From assembly GCA_041567315.1 (NCBI GenBank), contig JBFGCA010000074.1:1-23424 (forward strand): DNA of 23,424 bases, read 5' to 3'. Within the stretch, counting starts at the first letter, position 1. Each line of letters opens with the position of its first letter. Below are positions 1 through 7,264 of this stretch, in pieces. Source of the stretch: JBFGCA01 sp041567315. Its GTDB lineage: Bacteria > Acidobacteriota > Thermoanaerobaculia > Multivoradales > JAHEKO01. Below the pieces are notes generated by a model. That model saw nothing but the letters and a program-made list of their open reading frames with translations, was not told the DNA's origin and ran no database searches. A program made the position numbers and the translations under genes.

Positions 1-60
1 CCGGGCACGCGCGTGGAACTGACCCCGTCGCCGCACTACTTCCGGCTGGCGGAGGGCTAG
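1..60 (+). CDS. C-terminal end of an unidentified protein (partial)
   Basis: Frame 1 is open from the first base and ends at TAG (58-60). It gives 19 residues ending in HYFRLAEG. The codons are GC-rich in the third position like the real genes here, so this is probably the 3' end of a gene that starts outside the window. The piece is too short to assign a family. It converges on the toxin-antitoxin pair at 188-821, with 127 bases between in which I see nothing firm. Confidence 0.45.
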   Translation, partial: PGTRVELTPSPHYFRLAEG

Positions 61-187
61 GCAACCCTCTCTCCCGCCACACCAACGGTCGTGTCGAGTA
101 CCTCGGCCGCCGGGCATCAAGTCCACGGATCCGTAGTCTGTCGATCAGTTCGTGGCTCGGCGGCTTCGGGCGGAACGTCCCGAGGGT

Positions 188-595
188 CTAGAGGAACGGG
201 TTCTGGACGTGGACGCCGCCGTAGTCCTGACCGTGGCTGAGGTCCTCGGAGAGCAGGGTTTCGCAGGTTGACAGGCGGGCGGCTTCGACGATGGTGGCGT
301 CCCAGTAGGAGAGCTTGTAGCGCCGGCAGGTCGCGAGGGCGGCGCGGACGAGCTCGACGGTCAGCTCCTTCACCTGGAAGCGCAGGAAGGACTCGAGGAG
401 TCTGCCGGCCTGGTCGTGGGTCAGGCGGTGGCGGCGCCGCGAGTGCGTGGCCTGCACGTAGAACTCCTGGAGGACCTGCACGGAGAGCGCGAGGTCGGGA
501 TCCTCGAGGACGTCGTTGGCGATCGCGGCCTTGCGCTGTTCCTTGGGGCTACGGCTGATCGCGTAGAGGAGGATGTTGGTGTCAACGAAGCGCAC
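188..595 (-). CDS. vapC: VapC-type PIN-domain toxin (putative ribonuclease)
   Basis: The 135-residue protein has the full acidic set of a PIN nuclease: Asp5 in the N-terminal VDTN motif, Glu44 in the LQEFY segment, Asp99 in YWDA, and Asp118 in LLSED. It ends with the usual VxNPF-like strand. PIN toxins are Mg-dependent endoribonucleases that cut tRNA, rRNA or mRNA and are held inactive by a partner antitoxin. The start is GTG (593-595). Its first 14 bases overlap the 3' end of the antitoxin gene, so the two are probably translationally coupled, antitoxin first as in most vapBC pairs. All key acidic residues are present, so I expect an active enzyme. The RNA target cannot be read from sequence. 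Confidence 0.9.
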   Translation of the reverse strand: MRFVDTNILLYAISRSPKEQRKAAIANDVLEDPDLALSVQVLQEFYVQATHSRRRHRLTHDQAGRLLESFLRFQVKELTVELVRAALATCRRYKLSYWDATIVEAARLSTCETLLSEDLSHGQDYGGVHVQNPFL

Positions 596-821
596 GGTCG
601 TGGACCTCGTCCCGGCTCAGCCGATCCTCGGCGGAGAACCGCTCGATCTCGGTCATGACGTCGGCCTGCAGCGCCTTGAGGCGCTCGAACTCGGACTGAG
701 AGTCGCCGAGGGATCGGAGGAAGTCGGCGACCAGGGCGCTCACCGAGGTGTTGCGCTCGGCGGCGCGGATCCGGGCGTTCCGGTAGACGTCGTCAGCGAC
801 CGAGACGGTGATGTTTCTCAT
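582..821 (-). CDS. vapB: Ribbon-helix-helix antitoxin of the VapBC pair
   Basis: The 79-residue protein begins with MRNITVSVADDVY, a beta strand followed by an amphipathic helix, then a second helix around SVSALVADFLRSL. This is the ribbon-helix-helix pattern of CopG/Arc-like antitoxins (residues 1-40). The charged C-terminal half (about 42-79) is the expected toxin-binding tail. The ATG is at 819-821, and no Shine-Dalgarno is visible in the short leader. It overlaps the PIN toxin gene by 14 bases. Antitoxins of this kind normally repress their own operon, and repeats that could serve as the operator lie directly upstream (830-854). The family is assigned by fold pattern and context. Confidence 0.85.
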   Translation of the reverse strand: MRNITVSVADDVYRNARIRAAERNTSVSALVADFLRSLGDSQSEFERLKALQADVMTEIERFSAEDRLSRDEVHDRALR

Positions 822-829
822 GGCGCCAC

Positions 830-867
830 AGTATCACAGAATCACGGTTTCTGTTGCGAGTCGTCAA
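830..867 (-). promoter_or_regulatory. Candidate promoter and autoregulatory operator of vapBC
   Basis: On the minus strand a -35 box TTGACG (862-867) is followed after 18 bases by a -10-like GATTCT (838-843). This would put the transcript start only about ten bases before the ATG. Overlapping the -10 are two tandem 8-base units, GTGATTCT and GTGATACT on the minus strand (830-845), and an inverted repeat ACAGAA / TTCTGT (836-841 and 849-854). Ribbon-helix-helix repressors often bind such short tandem or inverted units. The promoter is a weak match, and operator function is inference. Confidence 0.45.
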
Positions 868-904
868 GTTCAGGGCAAGGACGGCTAGCGGTACACCGAC
901 TGTC

Positions 905-920
905 GCCGCCCCTCGGCGGC
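905..920 (-). terminator. Short GC hairpin downstream of the CBS gene
   Basis: GCCGCC (905-910) and GGCGGC (915-920) form a perfect six-base stem around a four-base loop, 43 bases past the stop of the CBS-domain gene. There is no T-run, so termination is only a guess. Confidence 0.2.
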
Positions 921-963
921 GCCAGACTTCCCAAGGGCGTAGAGGTTGGAGGGCTAGCGGGAG

Positions 964-1434
964 TCAGCCGCTGGCGGCCTCGGCGCCCTCGGCGTAGAGG
1001 ACGCGGAGGACGTCGATGCGGCGGAGGACGCCGACCAGGCGGCCGGCTTCTTCGACCGGGAGGATGGCGACGTGGCTGCGGTACATCTTCCAGGCGGCGT
1101 CTTCGAGGGTGGCGTGCCTGGTGACGGTGATCGGCTTGCTGGTCATCACCTCGCCGACCGTCACCTGCCGGCAGCGCTCGAGCTGATCCACCTCGCGCTT
1201 CTCGATCACCTGGCCGAGCAGCGAGGGGACCTTCTCGAGCGAGAACGGGACCCCCTGGTCCTTGATGAACAGGTCGGTCTCGCTGACGACTCCCAGCAGC
1301 CGTCCGCGCTCGTCGGTCACCGGGACGGCGCGCACGCTGTGCTCGCTCAGCACTTTGATCAGCTCGGTGAGCGGCATCTCGGGTCGCGCCGCCGCCGGCG
1401 AGCTGTCCATCGCTTCGCTGACCGGGATCTTCAT
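964..1434 (-). CDS. Two-CBS-domain protein
   Basis: The 156-residue soluble protein is made almost entirely of two CBS motifs, residues about 4-58 (VSEAMDSSP, then LLGVVSETDLF) and 93-147 (VGEVMTSKPITV, then LVGVLRRIDVL). A 30-residue charged linker separates them. CBS pairs form Bateman modules that usually bind adenine nucleotides and act as energy sensors, either alone or for a partner enzyme or channel. No catalytic domain is attached. The ATG at 1432-1434 has a strong GGAGGT ribosome-binding site nine bases upstream (1444-1449). The gene stands alone between vapBC and the HEPN-motif gene. Its ligand and partner cannot be told. Confidence 0.85.
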   Translation of the reverse strand: MKIPVSEAMDSSPAAARPEMPLTELIKVLSEHSVRAVPVTDERGRLLGVVSETDLFIKDQGVPFSLEKVPSLLGQVIEKREVDQLERCRQVTVGEVMTSKPITVTRHATLEDAAWKMYRSHVAILPVEEAGRLVGVLRRIDVLRVLYAEGAEAASG

Positions 1435-1565
1435 CGAAGACTACCTCCAATAGGGGTGCGGATCGGGCTCCAAAGCGGAGTCTATCTCGCGACTCTGGGA
1501 GACTGGTCGGGGTTCAAGCGGTGGCGGCGCAAGGTTGGGAAGGGCTCGCTACCACCGGGACGCGA

Positions 1566-2309
1566 TCAGCCGGGTTCGGAGAGCCGCGTTGCCAGGTGAT
1601 CGAAGAACGTCGTCGTGTGTTCGTGGATCTTCCGAGCGCGCTTGTCGTCGTAGCTTTCTGAAGCGTGCATCGCGTGGTTGCGCCAGGCGTCCTTGAAATG
1701 GCGGAACTCGGCGGCTGCTTCCGAGTAGAAGCCGCCCTGTTCGAGCCGCCAGGTCCTCGACTTGTTGGACTGTCGTCGGATCTCTTTCTCGATGGCGTCG
1801 AGGGCCGAGTGCCAACCCCGGTCAGGCGCCGGGAGGGCAAGCGATCGAGAGAGCACCCTGATGCCGGTTTCCAGAGCTCTCATGCAATGCATGACCGAAG
1901 CCGTGGGCAGGTCGAAGGCGAGGCTGACCGCAGCCTGCTCCATCTCGGCTTTGACCGACGGGAACGCCCTCTGGGTAGACGGCTTGAGCCCACCGCCCAT
2001 AGACAGGAGGTGGCCGTCGCCTTCCGGGATCATGTGGAACCGAGGCCCCTTTAGCGCGTCGAGGGTCTCGATCCAGAGCTCGTCGGCCAGGGTCTTGATT
2101 CTCGCGGTCTTACTGCTGGAGGTGGCCGCGAGGCGGTCGGCGCGTCGAGCGAGCTGGCGAAAGCCGAGGGCGTTGTACGCCGCACTCAGACGACCGAGAT
2201 CCTGCTTCAGCGCGTCGATCTCACCGTCTCCTGCCTCGTCGATCCAGAACCTCACCTTGGAGAGCTCGGCGCACAGCTTGATGAAGTGGTGGGCGTAGAA
2301 GTCCAGCAT
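1566..2309 (-). CDS. Uncharacterised protein with HEPN-like R-x4-H motif
   Basis: I do not recognise the family of this 247-residue protein. It is soluble, mostly helical and has no signal peptide. The C-terminal half (about 125-245) reads as a four-helix bundle. A helix containing CMRALETGIRVL is followed by a segment ending in FKDAWRNHAMHASESY, where Arg210-Asn211 and His215 form the R-N-x3-H version of the R-x4-6-H motif of HEPN ribonucleases, and then a final helix with FFDHLATRL. HEPN proteins are often metal-independent RNases in toxin-antitoxin or defence systems, but many are non-defensive or only resemble the fold. The ATG at 2307-2309 has no obvious Shine-Dalgarno, so the start is uncertain. 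No antitoxin-like partner is adjacent. The CBS gene lies 131 bases downstream and the ScfR gene 219 bases upstream. Confidence 0.7.
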   Translation of the reverse strand: MLDFYAHHFIKLCAELSKVRFWIDEAGDGEIDALKQDLGRLSAAYNALGFRQLARRADRLAATSSSKTARIKTLADELWIETLDALKGPRFHMIPEGDGHLLSMGGGLKPSTQRAFPSVKAEMEQAAVSLAFDLPTASVMHCMRALETGIRVLSRSLALPAPDRGWHSALDAIEKEIRRQSNKSRTWRLEQGGFYSEAAAEFRHFKDAWRNHAMHASESYDDKRARKIHEHTTTFFDHLATRLSEPG

Positions 2310-2469
2310 GGCAGGAGGCAGTACCGGAGAGGGCGGCTCGGTCGCGATCGCCGGAGTCTACAAGCACCGACGTGCGCCATTGACTTCGAGCTCGAGCGCG
2401 GTGGCCGCCGACTTGTTGTGTGATTTCTTGGCGCAATGAACCGGCGGAGAGCTGAGCGCGTCACGCCGG

Positions 2470-2489
2470 TTGCCCGAGAAGACGGGCAA
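2470..2489 (-). terminator. Second hairpin between regulator and HEPN-motif gene
   Basis: TTGCCCG (2470-2476) and CGGGCAA (2483-2489) form a perfect seven-base stem with a six-base loop. It lies just beyond the hairpin at 2501-2518, so the two stems are in tandem downstream of the regulator gene. No long T-run follows on the minus strand. The rest of 2310-2469 holds nothing I can identify. Confidence 0.35.
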
Positions 2490-2500
2490 TTGTGACGAGT

Positions 2501-2518
2501 CCGAGCCGAAGGGCTCGG
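2501..2518 (-). terminator. Candidate terminator of the ScfR regulator gene
   Basis: CCGAGCC (2501-2507) and GGCTCGG (2512-2518) form a perfect seven-base stem capped by four bases (CTTC on the minus strand). The hairpin starts ten bases after the stop codon of the regulator gene, the expected place for a transcription terminator. A poly-T tail is absent, which is common in very GC-rich genomes. Confidence 0.45.
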
Positions 2519-2528
2519 CAGTCGTGCG

Positions 2529-4058
2529 CTACGGCGAGCGATAGCCCCGGAGCAGGTCGGCGAGCGCCGCTTTCTTGCGGGTCTGGCGCTCCTGGCGGCG
2601 GACCAGGCGGGGGGGTGCGGCGCGCTCGGCGCACTGGGCCTGGGTGAGGCGGCAGCGCTCGCAGGTGAGGTTGACGTCGCGGCGGGGGATGGCGGGGTCG
2701 TCCCAGAAGGCGACGCGGCGGCGGAAGTCGTCGTCGAGGAGGAAGCCGAGGGAGACGGCGGAGTCGCTGTCGGGGGTGAGGACCAGGGGCCGGGCGACGG
2801 AGAGGACGAAGAACTCGGCCTCCGCGTCGAGGAAGCGGGAGCGCTGGACGGCGACCAGCGGGCGCTCGGGGTGGCGGTCGGGGGCGGCGGCCAGGCGGGC
2901 GAGGAGCTCGAGTGCGGGCCAGCGGCGACAGTAGTGCTCGTCGAGGCCGATGCCGTGGGGGACGGGGACGCGGGAGAGGTTGAAGACCTTGGTGAGCACC
3001 GGGTCGGGGCGGTCCTCGGGGCGGGTGAAGCGCAGGAAGAAGATCTCGCGCAGGCCGAAGCGCTCGGGGACCAGCTCGGTCAGCCGGTAGAAGAACATCT
3101 CGGGGGTGGCGCCGTGGCGGCGGATCAGCGCGAGGAGGGCGTCGCCTCGCCAGGTGGGGGCGGCCAAGAACTCCTCGAGGTCGGCGCCCAGCCGCTCGGC
3201 GTCGAGCAGCAGGGCGCCGGCGAAGTAGGAGGCCTTGAAGTTGTTGAGCACCTGCTCGAACGACTCGACCTCGAGCCATGAGGAGGTGATGGCGCGGGCG
3301 CCGAGGCCGAGCTCGCGGTAACCGATCTCGCGGGCCAGGACGAAGGCCTTCTGCGAGGGCAGCAGTCGGCCGTTGACGAGCAGCCGCGGCGGGCGGCCGT
3401 CGACGAAGACCGAGCGCAGGGTGCCGAGGTCGGGGTGGCCAGCCAGGGTGTCCTCCTCGATCGCGTAGCCCCAGTCGCCCTGCAGCACCGCGGCCAGCGC
3501 CGCCCCCTCGAGGCGCTCGCCGGCCGGCCAGCCGCGACGCTCGCGGAACTCGGCGGCCGCCCGCTCCAGATCCGCGAAGTAGTTGGCGTGGAGCTGCTGG
3601 TAGGAGCGCAGCGCCGCCAGCAGGAACTGCTCGATGTGGACGTCGTAGGTGCGGCCGACCTCGAGGAAGGTGCGAATCAGGGCGCCGACCTTGATCGGGT
3701 CCTCGGCCAGCAGCGCGAAGAGGTCCCCGGGCTCGACGCCGAAGAGCTGGAAGGGGAAGTCCTCGAGAAACCCCGAGCTCAGCGCCGCCTTGAGTGGTCC
3801 CAGCTCGTCGGTGACCCGCAGCGAGACCAGCTCGTCGAAGGGGACCTCAAGGGCCGCGGCGAGCTTGAGCAGCTTGTCGGGCTTGGGGTATTTCTTGCCC
3901 TTCTCGATCTCGCTCAGGTAGGAGATCGACAGCCCGCAGCGTCCTGCCAGCTCGCGGAGGGAGAGCTCGCGCTCGTGGCGCAGGCCGCGCAGTTTGAGCC
4001 CGAGGATGAACCGCAGGCTCTCCGAGCTGGTTTCTGTCGGCGGGATCGCGCTCGGCAT
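2529..4058 (-). CDS. XRE-family transcriptional regulator, RamB/ScfR-like
   Basis: The 509-residue protein has an N-terminal XRE-type helix-turn-helix (about 17-78, core LSLRELAGRCGLSISYLSEIE). A long middle region corresponds to the ImmA/IrrE-like domain of short-chain fatty acyl regulators (ScfR), and a C-terminal part carries clustered cysteines (Cys466, Cys469, Cys476). The zinc-protease HExxH motif is absent, and the segment around VLAREIGYREL stands in its place. From memory this is usual for ScfR proteins, which are thought to sense acyl-CoA-type ligands. Relatives such as RamB and MccR/PrpC-type regulators control acetate, propionate and glyoxylate-cycle genes. The gene is divergent from aceB and shares a 140-base promoter region with two perfect palindromes, so control of aceBAK and of itself is a strong inference. 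The ATG (4056-4058) lies inside one palindrome, and no Shine-Dalgarno is visible. Confidence 0.88.
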   Translation of the reverse strand: MPSAIPPTETSSESLRFILGLKLRGLRHERELSLRELAGRCGLSISYLSEIEKGKKYPKPDKLLKLAAALEVPFDELVSLRVTDELGPLKAALSSGFLEDFPFQLFGVEPGDLFALLAEDPIKVGALIRTFLEVGRTYDVHIEQFLLAALRSYQQLHANYFADLERAAAEFRERRGWPAGERLEGAALAAVLQGDWGYAIEEDTLAGHPDLGTLRSVFVDGRPPRLLVNGRLLPSQKAFVLAREIGYRELGLGARAITSSWLEVESFEQVLNNFKASYFAGALLLDAERLGADLEEFLAAPTWRGDALLALIRRHGATPEMFFYRLTELVPERFGLREIFFLRFTRPEDRPDPVLTKVFNLSRVPVPHGIGLDEHYCRRWPALELLARLAAAPDRHPERPLVAVQRSRFLDAEAEFFVLSVARPLVLTPDSDSAVSLGFLLDDDFRRRVAFWDDPAIPRRDVNLTCERCRLTQAQCAERAAPPRLVRRQERQTRKKAALADLLRGYRSP

Positions 4059-4076
4059 TTCGCTTGGAGCGAAATG
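4056..4076. promoter_or_regulatory. Palindromic operator candidate over the regulator start codon
   Basis: CATTTCGCT (4056-4064) and AGCGAAATG (4068-4076) form a perfect nine-base inverted repeat with a TGG spacer. It includes the regulator's ATG and touches its -10 element, so binding there should shut off the regulator gene. It shares the half-site TTTCGCT with the palindrome at 4107-4120. Operator function is inferred. Confidence 0.65.
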
Positions 4077-4081
4077 TACCA
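4073..4081 (-). promoter_or_regulatory. Extended -10 promoter of the regulator gene
   Basis: The minus strand reads TGGTACATT, a TGn extended -10 with hexamer TACATT (four of six consensus bases). No good -35 box is seen. Transcription would begin around 4066, leaving a leader of about eight bases and a near-leaderless message. This fits the lack of a Shine-Dalgarno. Confidence 0.4.
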
Positions 4082-4106
4082 GATGGCCGTTCGCGGACAG
4101 GCGATC

Positions 4107-4120
4107 AGCGAAATTTCGCT
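4107..4120. promoter_or_regulatory. Palindromic operator candidate at the aceB -35 box
   Basis: AGCGAAATTTCGCT is a perfect 14-base palindrome (4107-4120) built from the same TTTCGCT half-site as the one at 4056-4076. Its last base is the first base of the -35 hexamer of the aceB promoter. A third half-site, TTTCGCA (4132-4138), sits in the spacer between -35 and -10, 18 bases further on. The placement fits repression of aceBAK by the divergent ScfR-type protein. Confidence 0.7.
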
Positions 4121-4149
4121 TGACAGCCGGGTTTCGCAGTCAATAACCT
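4120..4149 (+). promoter_or_regulatory. Promoter of the aceBAK operon
   Basis: A perfect -35 hexamer TTGACA (4120-4125) is followed 16 bases later by AATAAC (4142-4147, four of six) or 18 bases later by TAACCT (4144-4149). The -35 is very good and the -10 is ambiguous. The leader to the aceB ATG is about 45 bases and carries the ribosome-binding site at 4183-4190. Confidence 0.6.
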
Positions 4150-4198
4150 CGGCCCGCCGCCCAGAGATCCACGGGCCACGACGGAGGAGGGACCGTCC

Positions 4199-5938
4199 AT
4201 GACCCCTAGCGACACAGGCACGACTTCCGCCATCGCCGAGCCGCCCCGCCGGAGCGCCGCGGACTGGCGCCGGCTGACCGAGGGCGTCGCCCTCTGGGGC
4301 CCCGCCTGGACCGGCGGGGCGGAGCGGATCCTGGGCGGCGAGGTCGTCGATCTCCTGGCCCGCCTGCATCGCGAGCTGGACCCCGAGCGCCGCGAGCTCC
4401 TCGCCCAGCGGGCGCGGCGCCAGGCCGAGTGGGACGCCGGGTCGACGCCGGGCTACCTGCCGGCGGCCGGGGCGACGGCGGACGTGGCATCGGCGGCAGG
4501 GGGCGACTGGCGGGTGGCGCCGCTGCCGGCCGATCTCCTGCGGCGGCGGGTCGAGATCACCGGCCCGGTCAACGACCCCAAGATGGTCATCAACATGCTG
4601 ACCCGCAACGCCGACGGGGTGCGCGCCGACGCCGCGATGCTCGACTTCGAGGACTCGATGAAGCCGTCGTGGGCCAACGTCGTCCAGGGGGTCGAGAACC
4701 TCGTCGGCGCCGCCGCCGGCACCCTGACCTTCGAGAAGCCGGCGGCCGGGGGCGAGCCCGCCAAGCGCTACGAGCTGGACCCCGACGACCTGCCGCTGGT
4801 GATGGCGCGCTGCCGCGGGCTGCATCTCGCGGAGTCCAACCTGTTGATCGACGACCAGCCGGTCGCGGGCGGCCTGTTCGATCTCACGCTCGCCGCCTTC
4901 CACACCGCGCAGACGCTGCTCGCGCGCGGCCGGACTCCCAAGTACTACGTGCCCAAGGTCGAGCACCATCTCGAGGCGCGGTGGTGGAACCGGCTGCTCG
5001 CCCGGCTCGAGGAGGAGCTGGGCCTCGAGCCCAGCACCCTGCGGGCCACCTTCTTGATCGAGACCCTTCCCGCCGCCTTCCAGATGGAGGAGATCCTCTG
5101 GGAGCTGCGCGACCACGCCGCCGGCCTCAACGTCGGCCGCTGGGACAAGATCTTCTCGGACATCAAGGTGCTCAAGGAGCATCCCGACCGGGTGCTCGCC
5201 GACCGCGCCAGCATCTCGCTCAACCGGCCGTGGATGAAGGCGTACGCCGAGCGGCTGATCCGGGTCTGCCACCGCCACGGCGCCTTCGCGATGGGCGGCA
5301 TGGCCGCCTTCACCCCGGGGAAGACCCCCGAGCGCCGCGCCGAGCAGACCGCCAAGGTGGTCGAGGACAAGCGCTTCGAGGCCGCGCTCGGCCACGACGG
5401 TTGCTGGGTGTCGCACCCCTACTTCATCGGCCCGGCGCTGGCCGCCTTCGAGCGCGACAACCAGCTCGACGTCGTGCCCGAGGTCGACGAACGCCCCGAC
5501 CTGCTGCCGGCCGGCACCGGCCCGCGGACGATGGCCGGGTTGCGCACCAACGTGCGGGTAGGAATGGCCTACCTCAGGGGCTGGCAGGCGGACGTCGGCT
5601 GCGTCGCCTGGGACGACCTGATGGAAGACCTGGCGACGCTCGAGATCTCGCGCGCCCAGATCTGGCAGTGGCTGCGCCACGGGGTGGCGCTCGACGACGG
5701 CACGGCGGTCACCCGCGAGCTGGTCGGGCGGGTCTTCGACGAGGAGTTCCGGAAGATCGCCGCCGAGGTGCGCGAGGCAATGGCCGGCCGCCCCGAGGCG
5801 GCGGTGGCCCGCGAGATCGCGGACTTCGCCCACGCCCAGAGCGCCGCCCGCGAGATCTTCACCGAAAAAGAGTTCCGCCCCTTCCTGACCGACCGCTCGG
5901 AGCTGGCTCCGGCGGCGCCGGCCGGAGGCGCGGACTAG
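4199..5938 (+). CDS. aceB: Malate synthase A
   Basis: This 579-residue cytoplasmic enzyme condenses glyoxylate with acetyl-CoA to give malate, the second step of the glyoxylate bypass. Family marks are AMLDFEDS (146-153), the metal-binding Glu288 in ATFLIETLPAAFQMEE, and the signature region RDHAAGLNVGRWDKIFSDIK (304-323, with Asp316). The AMGGMAAFTPGK segment and the C-terminal MEDLATLEISRAQIWQW stretch are also present. The length is close to the usual 530-550 residues, with a slightly long N terminus. The ATG (4199-4201) has an excellent GGAGGAGG ribosome-binding site (4183-4190) eight bases upstream. It is the first gene of an aceB-aceA-aceK operon divergent from a RamB/ScfR-like regulator. 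All key residues appear intact. Confidence 0.97.
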   Translation: MTPSDTGTTSAIAEPPRRSAADWRRLTEGVALWGPAWTGGAERILGGEVVDLLARLHRELDPERRELLAQRARRQAEWDAGSTPGYLPAAGATADVASAAGGDWRVAPLPADLLRRRVEITGPVNDPKMVINMLTRNADGVRADAAMLDFEDSMKPSWANVVQGVENLVGAAAGTLTFEKPAAGGEPAKRYELDPDDLPLVMARCRGLHLAESNLLIDDQPVAGGLFDLTLAAFHTAQTLLARGRTPKYYVPKVEHHLEARWWNRLLARLEEELGLEPSTLRATFLIETLPAAFQMEEILWELRDHAAGLNVGRWDKIFSDIKVLKEHPDRVLADRASISLNRPWMKAYAERLIRVCHRHGAFAMGGMAAFTPGKTPERRAEQTAKVVEDKRFEAALGHDGCWVSHPYFIGPALAAFERDNQLDVVPEVDERPDLLPAGTGPRTMAGLRTNVRVGMAYLRGWQADVGCVAWDDLMEDLATLEISRAQIWQWLRHGVALDDGTAVTRELVGRVFDEEFRKIAAEVREAMAGRPEAAVAREIADFAHAQSAAREIFTEKEFRPFLTDRSELAPAAPAGGAD

Positions 5939-5976
5939 ATCGATCTCAACTACCTACTTTCGAGGAGAGAGTCGGC

Positions 5977-7257
<1,281 letters not shown>

Positions 7258-7264
7258 GGCCCCG

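Noticed and set aside
188..2309. Defence island made of VapBC, the CBS protein and the HEPN-motif protein
   Set aside because: Each gene has its own spacing and signals. No nuclease, helicase or sensor partner is present, and CBS proteins are housekeeping in character. The HEPN match is a motif only.
2529..4058. Phage-type repressor with ImmA/IrrE protease activity
   Set aside because: There is no HExxH motif. The 509-residue length, cysteine-bearing C terminus and position next to aceB fit the ScfR/RamB class, and no phage genes are nearby.
3914..5833. A long minus-strand open frame antisense to aceB
   Set aside because: It mirrors aceB codons and has no recognisable domain. It also overlaps the regulator and its promoter region.
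4429..5976. A long open frame running through aceB in another frame and joining aceA, as if aceA had a 500-residue N-terminal extension
   Set aside because: The translated part is Arg/Gly/Ala-rich filler opposite real aceB codons. The aceA ribosome-binding site and ATG 5977 explain the start.
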